Positions 42,561 to 52,999 of a stretch of 64,000 nucleotides of DNA are shown here, piece after piece. The translations under genes and the position numbers were made by a program. The notes beneath the pieces are model-generated. The model searched no databases. It had not been told where the DNA came from and worked only from the letters and a program-made list of their open reading frames with translations. Numbering within the stretch: the stretch's first letter is position 1; each line of letters starts with the position of its first letter. This DNA comes from Agapetus fuscipes (Eukaryota; Arthropoda; Insecta; Trichoptera; Glossosomatidae): the NCBI GenBank assembly GCA_951799405.1, contig OX637344.1:1488001-1552000 (forward strand), in the 5' to 3' direction.

Positions 42561-44833
42561 TAAGGAGGGCCGATTTTTTTTTTTTTGGATAATAATCATC
42601 TAATAGTAAGAACATGTTGCCAAAAGAAGTTCAAATTACGTGTGTAAAATAAAATTCCGTGAAAGTATTAATCATCTGTCTCCAAATCGGCCTCAAAGTT
42701 TCGAAAAAATGCCATTTTTATCATTTTTCATGAGGGCTAATAATACAATAAGGAATTGAGATTTTACGGTAATTTCTATATTTTTGTGCATAAAATATAG
42801 TAATGCGCACCAATAGTACAAATAAACAAGTTATTTTTTCACTAAATAAACAGTAGGAGGGGTAGAGAGAGCGTCGAATTTCACTATTTTGCAAAGAATT
42901 TGTGACCGCGCGTTGTCACTATGAGTTGAATACGAAACTTATTTCAATGTCCTGTGACTGGTAAAATTTGTATTATTCTTTTAGAAAGCATAAAGTGTCA
43001 TGAAATGTATCTTTTAATGCAGTAATGTAACTGCACAACTGGACAAGAAATGTTTTGAAAATCACGAAAAAACGCCAAAATCTCCAAAAACAACTGATAT
43101 TGTTTAAAAAAAAACCCACCCAAGACTGTTGAGCTTATGATGAAGATGATGAATAATGTGCTGTTTTACATTTATTGTCCTGTAAATGTAAAGAAATAAA
43201 TCAATGCGCGTTTCATAGAGATTGCGGAGTGTTCGCACAAGAGTGAAGCTTCCTAACTGACTAGCAAACATCAGGAAAAATGATTATTGGAAATAGGTAC
43301 AGCCATAGTCGTTATAAAGTAACTAAGAAATCATAGAAAAAAGAATCTACGTAAAAAAGCTTAGATAATCGAACCAAAATACATTGATGGTAAAAAAACA
43401 CGCCTAAATCTTAAAATAACATAAAACACCATCATCATAGAGTATGTATATCTCCACAGCCAGTCTCACAAGAATCATTTCCAAAGTTGCATCGCCAACT
43501 TTTCAAAAAAGGCTTACTGGATGTATCTACATTGGCAAAAACTTTCTACAGGTATTGAGTTTTGGGAAAAGTGGCAGCACTCATAACTTCAGAAGTTCTG
43601 CATGGTATCAAATGTGAAACATTCAATTAGTTTTCAAAAAAACCTTTAATACCCATTATGATTTATTCGCACAAGATTTAAGTACAGATCAATTATATCT
43701 ATACAAGTTTGTCTTAAAAACATAAACTTAGCCCATAAAACTCCAGGAAAAAAATCCTATGCTTGGTGGATTCCGCGAGCTATAGAGCTTAGGATCCCTT
43801 AAAAACTTATTAATTTGGCAAATTATGTTATTCAAGCATACGCTTTAGCTTGATTTATAATAATATGTCTTATTTTTTTAGCAGTAACCTTCTTAAGGTA
43901 CATACATATACTCAAAAAGAATGATTACTTTTCAGTTTAACTATGTTCAGTTACATTTATGATATTTGTAAGTGCTATTGCAAAGATGGTTTCCGACATT
44001 TATCGAAGTTTATTTAAATTAAACATATTCATCAGGAGAACCTAAAATGATAATTGATTGCGCCAAGTGAAAAAATAGTTGCTTTGCTCATTCAGAAAAC
44101 TTACTGATAGCGAAGTTACGAATCTTCACAAACACCTAAGTGAACTCCTCGCAGATACAAGTAAGATTCTAAAAATTCTAATCATGCAAGGTGGAAAAAT
44201 TGACTCTTACAAGTTCCATGAATTAACTTTGTTGTTACAACTTACTGTGGTATTACAAATTGGCAGAAAAATACATCTGAACCACTAACATCTCAAAAGA
44301 CATCTGATGGAGATCTCATTTTTTTTCACAGCACACGGTGGGCAAATGGTTTTATCTCATCTGCGTTTATCATACGAAAACTAGCGTAATGTCTTTGAAA
44401 AACAGTACAAAAGTCTCTGCAACGTTTTTTCTTAAATCAACATTAGAAAAAAATATTTTACCTAAAATAACGTCTCGCAGTGTCAGGCCAAAATTCGAAA
44501 AAAAAAACGGATTTTTTACGTTATCAATAACAAAATTTTACTTTCTGTAATTTACTTTTTTCTCTCAAATGTGTTATTTTATACCTTAAATATTTGTTTT
44601 ACATGAGAAATAAAATTTAAAAATCGGGTTTAAAGTCAGTATGTAAAAAATTTTTTTTTTGTATTTTTTTTCAATTTCTCATTATTTCAATGTCGATTTG
44701 GAGACAAGAGTTTTTGTTTGATTCTAATGAAACTTTCTGTACAATTAAATTACGTCATTTAGCAACATAATTTCACTCTTAGATTAAAATTCAGCGTAAT
44801 TTTTTTTTCCCCATACATCAGTGGCCCTCCTTA
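42561..44833. mobile_element. 2,273-bp DNA transposon with 8-bp TSD
   Basis: Perfect 11-bp TIRs TAAGGAGGGCC/GGCCCTCCTTA, flanked by GTGTATAT at 42553-42560 and 44834-44841. Subterminal TCTCCAAATCG occurs about 120 bp from each end. The interior is AT-rich; the longest open frames (44079-44288 and 44338-44550) are 69-70 codons and match no transposase I recognise. Either a non-autonomous element or a decayed autonomous one; hAT- or P-like by TSD length only. Confidence 0.85.
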
Positions 44834-44942
44834 GTGTATATCCATTTGAGATTCGGGTTTTTATACTGTAAGTCCACATGCGGCACGTTTACGCGAAAAC
44901 TTATACGTGTCTGCTTGTCTGAGTCTTTAATGTTACATATTA
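44834..44942 (+). mobile_element. LR LINE 3' tail, right half
   Basis: GTGTATATCCATTTGAGATT, CCACATGCGGCACG, GTGTCTGCTTGTC, then eroded. Confidence 0.8.
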
Positions 44943-44962
44943 TATACATACATATATATTTT

Positions 44963-45040
44963 TTAAGAAATCCTGTGCGGGAGGCTCCCTAGATTCTAAA
45001 GACTCTAGGGTTCTATGACACTTGTTTTAGTGCCGCAGAG
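44963..45040 (-). repeat. LINE tail fragment
   Basis: AAATCCTGTGCGGGAGGCTC and GACTCTAGGGTTCTATGACA as at 24665 and 39608. Confidence 0.6.
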
Positions 45041-45046
45041 GTGTTT

Positions 45047-45275
45047 ACGAGCTTGATCGTCGCTACAAAGCGCCAATTCTCAAGCAAGACCCAGTTGCTG
45101 TAAGGCTGGATGGACCTTTTAGCGACCGGTCTTTGGTAAAGGTTTTATGATTTTTTTCAACCCAGCGAAGAGCATATTAGAAATATAAGTGGTATATTTT
45201 TTGTGCTCCGCCGGGATCCGAATCCACAACCTTCCATTTTCGAGTCCGAAGTGTTGCCACTGGACTACGGACCGG
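45047..45275 (-). mobile_element. SINE-B
   Basis: Head on the right (GACCGGTCCGTAGTCCAGTG, GATTCGGATCCC), 3' part on the left ending GACGATCAAGCTCG. Directly preceded, in its own orientation, by a 5S-like sequence. Confidence 0.85.
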
Positions 45276-45284
45276 TCTAAGAAA

Positions 45285-45403
45285 TGCCAACGACACGCGG
45301 TGTACCTGAGCGGTCACCCATCCGAGTAGCATCCGCGCCCAATGTTGCTTAACTTCGGTGATCTGATGAGAACCCGTGCTTTCAACATGGTATCGTCGTT
45401 GGC
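45285..45403 (-). rRNA. 5S rRNA-like sequence, probable pseudogene
   Basis: 119 bp on minus, starting and ending in the complementary GCCAACGAC/GTCGTTGGC of 5S rRNA. The internal promoter box A (GAAGTTAAGCAAC) and box C (GGATGGGTGACCGC) are present. Several positions differ from the usual arthropod 5S, including GATGCTACTCGG where GTTAGTACTTGG is expected, and no T-run follows the 3' end. It is a single copy, 9 bp upstream of a SINE-B head, so it may be a 5S-derived promoter of a SINE or an isolated pseudogene rather than a working gene. Confidence 0.8.
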
Positions 45404-45635
45404 AAGTATGAATTCGCCTTAAGCTGTGAAGACGTCCAACTCCATTTGTGTTGGCGCGTATTTCGGCAAATAAGAAAATCGCTTAGTATGTTTTCCCGCC
45501 TAGAAAACTAGCGAGCTTTATGGCGCTCTACACGCCAGAATATCGCTTTATGAGCCTTAATCCAAGCGAGATGGGTCTACGGAAATAATCTACACAACAG
45601 CAAATAGTATGAACACAAAATATATAGATTACTTA

Positions 45636-46041
45636 TGAAAGAAGTATGCAAGGATCGAAAGAAATGGCGGTTGATCTGTAATGCTGGCGGTTAAAGCTGA
45701 GGCTTTTAAATTTTTTTTTTTTGTTTAAATATGTTTTGTAGTTTTGTAATTTTTTACTGTTTATTTGTTTTTATATATTTGAATGGATTAATTGCTTGTA
45801 TTCCTTGACTGATAGGTTGGTATGCGGCTGACCACCCAAACTCTTTAAAACTGGTTCACTTTGCCAATGTCACCCCTGTGTCAGGGAAGGTCTGAAAAAG
45901 TTGCAGGGTTTATGTTCATTTGAGGTTTGGATTTTAATTTCTAAGTACTTCTTCATGTCTGTTTGTGGGCATGCATTTCCTATGAATTCGAAATATTAAT
46001 ACACGTCTGCAACTTAGATTGTAGATTATAGATTAAAGATA
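45636..46041 (+). mobile_element. LR LINE tail plus ORF end, subfamily 2
   Basis: KEVCKDRKKWRLICNAGG and stop at 45640-45697, an AT-rich UTR, then the tail from TTCCTTGACTGATAGG to TTAGATTGTAGATTATAG. Confidence 0.85.
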
Positions 46042-46046
46042 CCTAG

Positions 46047-46363
46047 TCCGGTCGACAGCTTAGTTGGTAGAGTGATTGCATTCGATGCCGAGAGCTCGGG
46101 TTTGAATCCCACCGAGGGTGTCAGATATGCTTTCCCGTTTGATTTCAAACACAAAATAAATATCGGCAAGTTTAACTTAGCTTTCTCTAGAAATGAGAAT
46201 CAGTCCATTCGGAGCTGGAAAACCCCCCTTATTCAACTGAAGTGGTTGGCGTAAGGTCCTTATCTCGTTAAAATAAATATATTCCAATCGCCAGATGTGA
46301 TTTCTTTGAGGAGAACGCGGCCAAGAAGTTACACTATACGTGTAGCTTAGTATTGCGTTGCGT
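46047..46363 (+). mobile_element. SINE-A, full length
   Basis: GTCCGGTCGACAGCTTAGTT head and GGGTTTGAATCCCACC B-box; tail ends TAGTATTGCGTTGCG. Confidence 0.85.
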
Positions 46364-46423
46364 ATAGTTTGGTATTATGCTGACCACGGATTCTGTAAAA
46401 ACATCAAGCGAGTTATGCCATGT

Positions 46424-46516
46424 CATGTGATGTAATATCATGCGTTTTTTTGTCATGTGTTGTTCTGTCATGTGATGTTAAGTCATGATATGTTTTGTTA
46501 TCGTGCTGTTCTGTCG
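46424..46516. repeat. FB-1 array, inverted arm only
   Basis: TTTTGTCATGTGTTGTTCTG units, ending CGTGCTGTTCTGTCGTGG. Confidence 0.7.
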
Positions 46517-46743
46517 TGGAACCACCTAAAATACTGGATAAAATGTTGTACAATATTTGTATATATGAGTGTTGTTACAATGTATGGACTACTGACTAGA
46601 CCATCCCTAATGTATGGACTAAATAGCGTCTACTGATGCGCTGCCAAGATTTTGGACTCCACAAATTTACATGTCCACATCTCCCACCAGTGTGGACTCT
46701 TACTCTACACTACATATCATGTAACTTGGGAGATGGTCTCCAT

Positions 46744-47138
46744 CTAATCTAATCTTATCGAAGTTGCAAGGATATGTTACGTCGTGGGTTCACATTATAT
46801 GCATTCTCACAAGTAGACACGTACAAGTTCGCGCTTGCACATACCGCATGTGAACCTACAGCACCTTCTTTCAGGGTCAGCCTCCCCACCACTGACCCAC
46901 GCCCTGTATATCCATCCCATCCGAGGATGTGTCACAGGACTCGCATGCAAAAGTTATGTGAGATGCGAGTGGCAGAAGGCCCTCCCGTGAAGCTACGCTT
47001 TCATAAAAAAACAAATCTTAAATGGGCATACACCCTACAACTCTTGCCGTCCTTCCCTGAAACAGGGGTGACATTAGCAAAGTGAAACATTTTTACAGCA
47101 TGGATGGTCAGCCGCATACCAACCTATAAGTCAAGGCA
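46744..47138 (-). mobile_element. LR LINE 3' tail with a GC-rich insert
   Basis: Normal tail from ATCTAATCTAATC to CCTATAAGTCAAGG, except that about 145 bp of GC-richer unrelated sequence lie at 46861-47005. Confidence 0.8.
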
Positions 47139-47164
47139 CACAAATTACATTTAAAAACATAAAA

Positions 47165-47435
47165 ATATGGATGCTGAGAATCAGCCTCAGAGACAGGGTA
47201 CCAAACCAGGAGATCCGTAGACGCACTGGTGTCACTGATGTCATACAGCGAGTGGCCTGCTTAAAGTGGCGCTTGGCAGGTCACGTTGCAAGGTAGGACC
47301 ATGACAGGTGGCCGAAAAGGATCGTCCAGTGTCGGCCCCAAATATCCTGACGACACCAAGAGAACTGCAGACAGAGGATGGCTGAAAATAGCAGCCGAGA
47401 AAAATGGAGAAAATTGGAGGAGGCCTAGCAGAAGG
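47165..47435 (+). pseudogene. RTE-type LINE C-terminus
   Basis: MLRISLRDRVPNQEIRRRTG, VTDVIQRVACLKWRLAGHVA, then a stop, DHDRWPKRIVQ and a second damaged part. Same family as 32105-32480. Confidence 0.75.
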
Positions 47436-47457
47436 AATAAATGAATGAAATAAACTT

Positions 47458-47718
47458 GGATCTTAATCTAAATCTAAGTTGCAAAGATATGTTTCATTTG
47501 AGGTTCATATAAAATAGATTCTCACAAGCAGACACGCATAATTTCGCGCTCTCACATGCCGCATGCGTGGACCTACAATATAAAAACCCAATTTCAAATG
47601 AACTTAAGCCCTGCAACTCTTGCCGAACTTCCCTGAAACTGAGGGGTGACATTGGCAAAGTGAACCATTTTTTGCAGTATGGGTGGTCAGCCGCATACCA
47701 ACCTACAAGTCAAGGAAT
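47458..47718 (-). mobile_element. LR LINE 3' tail
   Basis: AATCTAAATCTAAGTTGC to CCTACAAGTCAAGG; palindrome widened to CACATGCCGCATGCGTG. Confidence 0.85.
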
Positions 47719-47719
47719 G

Positions 47720-48180
47720 TTGATATGTTGAAAATTCATATTTTCGTTGGTCGTTTTGCAGTATTTTCCAGGGATTACATACAATGATATCGCGGGAAGT
47801 TTTGTTTCAGTAAAGAGAGGGATTTTACAGCTCTTGCGGTGAGAAGGATGATGTATAATATTTCTGAGTATCACTTCCCTTTACGGTCGTCGTAACATTT
47901 ACTTTATACTTCGGTAACTATCTGATGGTGATACTCAAATCACTGAAAACGGCAACTTCTACATATAATCGGAGAACTGTTCATGTTTATTGTTTGCATT
48001 TCCAATGTGAATAATACTTTTCAATTGTTTTACGTTCCTTGATCGTATCCTAAGATCTAGAATCTAATTTTGCAGGATCTTGATATAAGATACAAAATAA
48101 TGTTGACATTTAAGATTCATATTAAATGCATTTACCACACGAAGACTCGTTTAGGTTCACGCTTAAACATATCTACGCAT
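47720..48180 (-). other. Unassigned, with an LR fragment at 48040-48180
   Basis: The right part shows AGATTCATATTAAATGCATT and other LR words; the rest is unassigned. Confidence 0.45.
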
Positions 48181-48183
48181 GTC

Positions 48184-48440
48184 TCTAATCTAATCTAATC
48201 TTAGTTGCAAAGATATGTTACATTGGGGATTCACATTAGTATATGCATTCTCACAAGCAGACACGTAGAAGTTTGCGCTTGCACATACCGTATGTGAACC
48301 TACAATATAAAAAACAAATCTCAAATGGGCATACACACTGCAACTCTTGTCGTCCTTCCCTGAGACAGGGGTGACATTGGCAAAGTGAACCATTTTTACA
48401 GCATGGGTGGTCAGCCGCATACCAACCTATAAGTCAAGGA
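48184..48440 (-). mobile_element. LR LINE 3' tail
   Basis: Three AATCT units, then the complete tail to CCTATAAGTCAAGG. Confidence 0.88.
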
Positions 48441-48479
48441 GTATTATACAATAAATGTATACTTGTGTACTAACGAAAT

Positions 48480-48614
48480 AAAAACCCAAATCTCAAATGA
48501 ACAAAAACTCTACAACTCTTGTCGATCTTTCTTGAAACAGAAGTGTCATTGGAAAAGTGAACATTTTTTTAAAGTTTAGGTGGTCACTCTCATACTAACC
48601 TATAAGTCAAGGAA
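48480..48614 (-). mobile_element. LR LINE 3' tail, partial
   Basis: AAATCTCAAATGAACAAAAA to CCTATAAGTCAAGG, diverged. Confidence 0.8.
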
Positions 48615-48644
48615 AATGGTAACGGAGCGCATCTAACGGTGATA

Positions 48645-48875
48645 TTTCAGTTGATACTCGTAGAATGCTTGCATTCCATGCCCATAGTATTTGTTTGATT
48701 TCCACCGAGCGCGTCAGAAATGATTTTCTTTTCCGGTATTTATTTCAAACCCAAAATAAAATACCGACAAGCCTTAACAAGACATTAAAACTAGCCCGCT
48801 AACGAGCTTGCAAACCCCTGGTAAAGCTAGCTCCCTTACTTGTAAAAAGAAATAGGTTCCGCACGCCAGAAGCTT
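48645..48875 (+). mobile_element. SINE-A, old copy
   Basis: GTAGAATGCTTGCATTCCAT, GTTTGATTTCCACCGAG and AAACCCAAAATAAAATACCG; tail missing. Confidence 0.75.
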
Positions 48876-49261
48876 AAATCTTAAAATGCTATTAAATTAT
48901 AAGTATATGTAACTATCCAATACTATACATTAATGGCCTCATCTCGAGTAGGGTGGCGCAAAAAAAGCAGCACGCTCTGCGTTTTCGCTCTCGCGTTAGA
49001 TTGGATTTATAAATTAGTTATTAGTCGGGGCGATATGAGATGCCTCCCCCCCTCTGCCTACCACCATCATCCCTTCTCAGATAGGGGATGATGGCTGGGG
49101 GGAGTTGGGGGGAGAGTGGGGGGGGGGGGGGGTTCGTATTTTTATGGCGCTTTTTTTGCGTCCCGTGGGGTGAAATGAAAATACTACACACGGTGCCGCC
49201 AACGTGGTGGGTGGTGAGAAAAAAGTTGACTATTTTATTTAAAGTATTAAAAATTATTCGC

Positions 49262-49440
49262 TATACAGACGAAATATCAGCGTCGAAGGGGAAGACCGCA
49301 AAAGGAATGGATAGGCCAAATAGGTGAGGTTGCGAAGGAATGGAACCTGCAGAGTGAGAATAAGAGAAGAGTATGTATAAAGAAAGTGATGAATGTTGAA
49401 GAGATGAAAGAGATATTCAAGGACAGATAAAAGTGAATTA
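49262..49440 (+). pseudogene. RTE-like LINE C-terminus
   Basis: RRGRPQKEWIGQIGEVAKEW, SENKRRVCIKKVMNVEEMK, then stop. Same family as 59700-59965. Confidence 0.7.
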
Positions 49441-49469
49441 AATTTTGTTCTCATGTATACTTTTTTCAT

Positions 49470-49722
49470 TTATTTCCTTGACTTTAGGTTCGTATAAGGC
49501 TGACCAACTATACTGTAAAAAATATGGTTTACTGTGCCAATTTCACCTCTGTTTCAGAAAGATTAGCAAGAGTTGCAGGGCTTGTGTTCATTTGAGATTG
49601 GGTTTTTATGTTGTAAGTCCACGTGTGGCATGTGTAAGCGTTAACTTATACTTGTCTGCTTATGGGAATGCATTTAATATGAATCTTAAATGAAGGGTAT
49701 CTTTGCAGCTTAGCTTAAAGAT
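49470..49722 (+). mobile_element. LR LINE 3' tail
   Basis: TTTCCTTGACTTTAGGTTCG to TTTGCAGCTTAGCTTAAAG; the hairpin block has decayed to CTCTGTTTCAGAAAG. Confidence 0.8.
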
Positions 49723-49772
49723 AGATATAGACATGTCAGTCGTATGCAGTCGTATATTATTAACACAGAAAA

Positions 49773-49990
49773 AGATGTACAGTGTTCGGAGACCGCGCTT
49801 TCGCCGTTGCGGGACCGTCCACTTGGAACCAGCTGCCTCCTGAAGTGCGTGCCAAGGAAGGGATCGAGAGCTTCAAGAAGGGAATGAAGACTCATTTCTT
49901 CACCGCCGCGTCAAGCCTGAAAGCGCCCTTGCAGTGACAGCAGTCACGAAACGGCGCTATACAAATCATCATCATCATCATCATCATAAT
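49773..49990 (+). pseudogene. CR1/L2-clade LINE, extreme C-terminus
   Basis: VFGDRAFAVAGPSTWNQLPP, EVRAKEGIESFKKGMKTHFF, then stop, ACGAAACGGCGCTATACAAA and an ATC run. Same family as 54345-54800. Confidence 0.8.
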
Positions 49991-50214
49991 ATTTCATAAT
50001 AATTATTGGTCGCGTGTTTTGCACCACCCTGTATCATCAGCTTTCGCTATTTTAACTGAGTACATTGGTAGCTAAAATCTATACGCATTTTATCACACGA
50101 ACCCACACACACATACAAGCAAACACCCACACACGTCATACAAGTAAAACGCACCAACACACACGTACCCTTCCAGTAAAACTCTCCAATACACTCAAGT
50201 GAATCACACTAACC

Positions 50215-50645
50215 CATGTAAACATCGGTGACAGGAATGAACGGCACAGGGACAAAACGACACAAGCACAAAACATCACACACAGAAAAAATAATATATC
50301 ACAAACGGCACTTGAAGAAACATCACATGACAAAACATCAAAAACAAAAAAAAACATTTATTTTGCTTCCACACGCCATATGCGACTCTGGAGACTTTGG
50401 AGATAACGCGGTAAGAAGTTGATGTGTATGTGCAGCTTAGTTGTTTTTTTTTTTTATCTAAAAAGATAATCGGGGGCATTATATTTTTTATAACTTCATC
50501 TAATATTGTATGCATGAGTTCCATTTTCTCATGTTTCACTTTTTTGTCACGCCGTTTATGGTGATTTCTGTCCTTGTGATGTTCTGTCAGGTGATATTCT
50601 GTCATGTGTCGTTCTGTCATGTGTTGTCCGAACATTTTTTTTTGT
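50215..50645. mobile_element. FB-1 foldback element, copy c
   Basis: Left array 50235-50345, core in the opposite orientation to copy a (CCACACGCCATATGCGAC first, then GATAATCGGGGGCATTAT), right inverted array 50540-50640. Confidence 0.75.
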
Positions 50646-50930
50646 GCACAACAGGTTTCCCTCATTACAGTGCACCCTCACACAGTCATTAAATAGCTGG
50701 GAGCAACTCATTAACCAGATCTTTGAAACATTAAAAATTAATGAAAAAATCTATGTTAACGGAGTTTATTAGAGTAACTCCGATTGATGTTTTGCCATGA
50801 CGTTGGTATGGGATAGCGGTACATGAAAAACATCATGCCATCTTCCCCGGCCGCAGTCTTCTGGCATATAAAGCATAAAACTCTCTAACAGGGCGGGGCT
50901 GCCAATTGGGCCGTAAACGATGTGTCGTTA

Positions 50931-51218
50931 ATAATAATAATAATACAATATTTTTATAGCGCTTTTTCATGACTTTTGGTCATCCCAAAGGCGCTTGCTC
51001 ATATGAGCGCGAACAGGTGGGTCTTCAACCCCTTTCTAAAAGTACTCTCCAGATCCATTTCGCGCAGGTCATCTGGGAGGCCGTTCCATATCGTTGGAGC
51101 AGCCACCTTGAAGGCTCGATCTCCAAAAACGGTCTTCTTTTCCCTTCTTGGAAACTCTATCTGACTGCGACATGATGCTGCTGATCGCAGTGTTGCTGTT
51201 CTGCTGCTTGTAGTGACT
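50931..51218 (-). pseudogene. CR1/L2-clade LINE C-terminus inside an FB-1 array
   Basis: Minus strand TVFGDRAFKVAAPTIWNGLP, DDLREMDLE and GLKTHLF, 288 bp with a TTATTATTATTA tail, flanked by TGTCGTTA at 50923-50930 and 51219-51226, a perfect 8-bp duplication of the FB-1 array word. Confidence 0.85.
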
Positions 51219-51226
51219 TGTCGTTA

Positions 51227-51262
51227 CGTCATTTGTCGTTTTGTCACTGTGTCGTTCTTACA
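51227..51262. repeat. FB-1 array remnant
   Basis: CGTCATTTGTCGTTTTGTCA and CTGTGTCGTTCT continue the array interrupted by the LINE piece. Confidence 0.7.
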
Positions 51263-51741
51263 TGAAAACATCAACCTCTACACATGACGCGGAATATGAG
51301 TGGAAATAATTATCAACCCTTCCCATTCACACTCGCCCGGGGTGTGCAATAAAAAGAGGGACGCAAATACAGGGATAAGAATTTTTCCTCACTCACACAC
51401 ATGCAAGCTATGCCTGCACTTACACTAGTCAATATTATGAAGCAGTTTTTTAAGGGTGAATTTTTTTGTTGTTGAGGGGATGAATCGAATAACGCACACA
51501 CGATGAGAATCTTGCCACGGCGTGAAAATGCGAGGGTAGGTATTTTTTTTTTGCTACCCCCTTGGAGTATTTTATTAATTTTGTTTTGGATCGAGTGCGG
51601 TTGCATCTGTGTTTTAATTAGGAGCGTAGTAAATTATTCATAATATGTAAATAGTTTTGTTTCTTTTTAAATAACGGTTAAATAAGGAGAAAAGGAGACC
51701 TACCCTGCATCGAACAAACGAGGTCTGAGATAAAAAAAAAA

Positions 51742-52013
51742 CGCAACTAAGCTTAACATAATGAAACATCTTGCCGCGTTATTCTCGAAGGGTTTGACAT
51801 TTGGTAAGTGTAACCTATTTATTTCTACAGGTAAGGGGGCTGGACGCCAACTATATCCCAGCTCAAGAGCGGGCTGGTAGTCATTTCTTGTGAAGGCTGA
51901 GTACACCTTACCGGTATTTATTTTGGGTTTGACATAGATACCGAAACGTGAAATCATTTCAAACCTGAGCTCTCGGCATGGAGTGCAAGCACCCTACCAA
52001 CTGAGCTATCGAT
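51742..52013 (-). mobile_element. SINE-A
   Basis: Minus strand TCGATAGCTCAGTTGGTAGG head; part of the body between B-box and CCGTTTCGG is lost; tail complete to GCTTAGTTGCG. Confidence 0.82.
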
Positions 52014-52017
52014 ATAT

Positions 52018-52470
52018 ATACACTCACCGCGATATATGACACTCCTTTACTATGTGCTGGACAGTCTGGTACTCCGCCTCACAGTCACATCCTGGAGATG
52101 GAGCTAATCCCCATCTGTGGAGCAAGGAGTTGCAACTACCCTGCTCGGTGTGGACCCTATTTAAGTTGGTCCACAGTCCTCTCGGAAGATTGAACCCTGG
52201 GACCTCCTGATGTGACAGAGTGATCAGATTTTGGTTTTCATATCTTTTTTCCTCCCATATGGACTTCCAATAGGATATAAAATCCTTACTACGATGCTCA
52301 ATTGTCCAGATGGGGTTTCTGGACTTGAGTCGCTTATTTGAATGCTGGAAAATGACCTTGAAAGCAGGAAGCAGCGGGTCACTTCTCAGTCTGCCGACCA
52401 TTTTCATGGATGTTAGGGATCTACGCAGAGTTGGAGGTGCAATGTTGTATAGACTTTCAAGGTAGGTATC
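52018..52470 (-). pseudogene. LINE ORF2 C-terminus with zinc-finger motif
   Basis: Minus strand, about 145 codons open: YLESLYNIAPPTLRRSLTSM, LPRGLWTNLNRVHTEQGSC, LLHRWGLAPSPGCDCEAEYQ, then HIVKEC. The CxC..H..C arrangement is the C-terminal zinc finger of one LINE group. No RT core. The open frame suggests a fairly young fragment. Confidence 0.75.
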
Positions 52471-52509
52471 TACTTACATCAGCCATCGTTATTTTAAAAA
52501 ACACATATG

Positions 52510-52935
52510 TTATGACTCTGGAGGTAATGAAAGAAGTGTGTAAGGACAGAAAGCAATGGCGGTTGATCTGTGATGTTGGCGGCTAGGGTTTTTTTTTTAA
52601 TAAGAATTGGTTTTCTGTTAGTTTTTGATGTCCATACATATTATAATTTGCTGATTTAAAAAATGTAATTTGTTGTGTAGGTATGTTTCTTGACTTATAG
52701 ACCACCCGTGCTATAGAAAATGGTTCAATTTGCCAATGTCACATCCTGTTTTCAGGGAAGGTCGGCAAGAGTTACAGGGTGTATCCTTGTGAGATTCGGG
52801 TTTTTATATTGTAGGACCACATGCGGCATGTTTAAGCGTGAACTTGTGCATGTCTGTTTGTAAAAGTGCATATAATGTGAATCTTTAATGTAACATATGT
52901 TTCGCAATTGAGATTAGATTAGATTAAACATTTGA
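52510..52935 (+). mobile_element. LR LINE tail plus ORF end
   Basis: TLEVMKEVCKDRKQWRLICD, VGG and stop, a 130-bp UTR, then the tail to TTAGATTAGATTAAAC. Shows the full order ORF-UTR-tail in one copy. Confidence 0.88.
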
Positions 52936-52999
52936 AATTTCATACACGTGAAGTTGAATAATTTAGATAAAATTTATGTTCAAATTTTTGGAATAATTT

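Larger units (their letters stand above)
48951..50031. mobile_element. Possible mariner-like element with TA flanks
   Basis: GGGTGGCGCAAAA at the left, TTTTGCACCACCCTG at the right, TA outside both. Interior holds a G-run (49085-49135), an RTE piece, an LR tail and a CR1/L2 piece, all probably later insertions. Confidence 0.4.
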
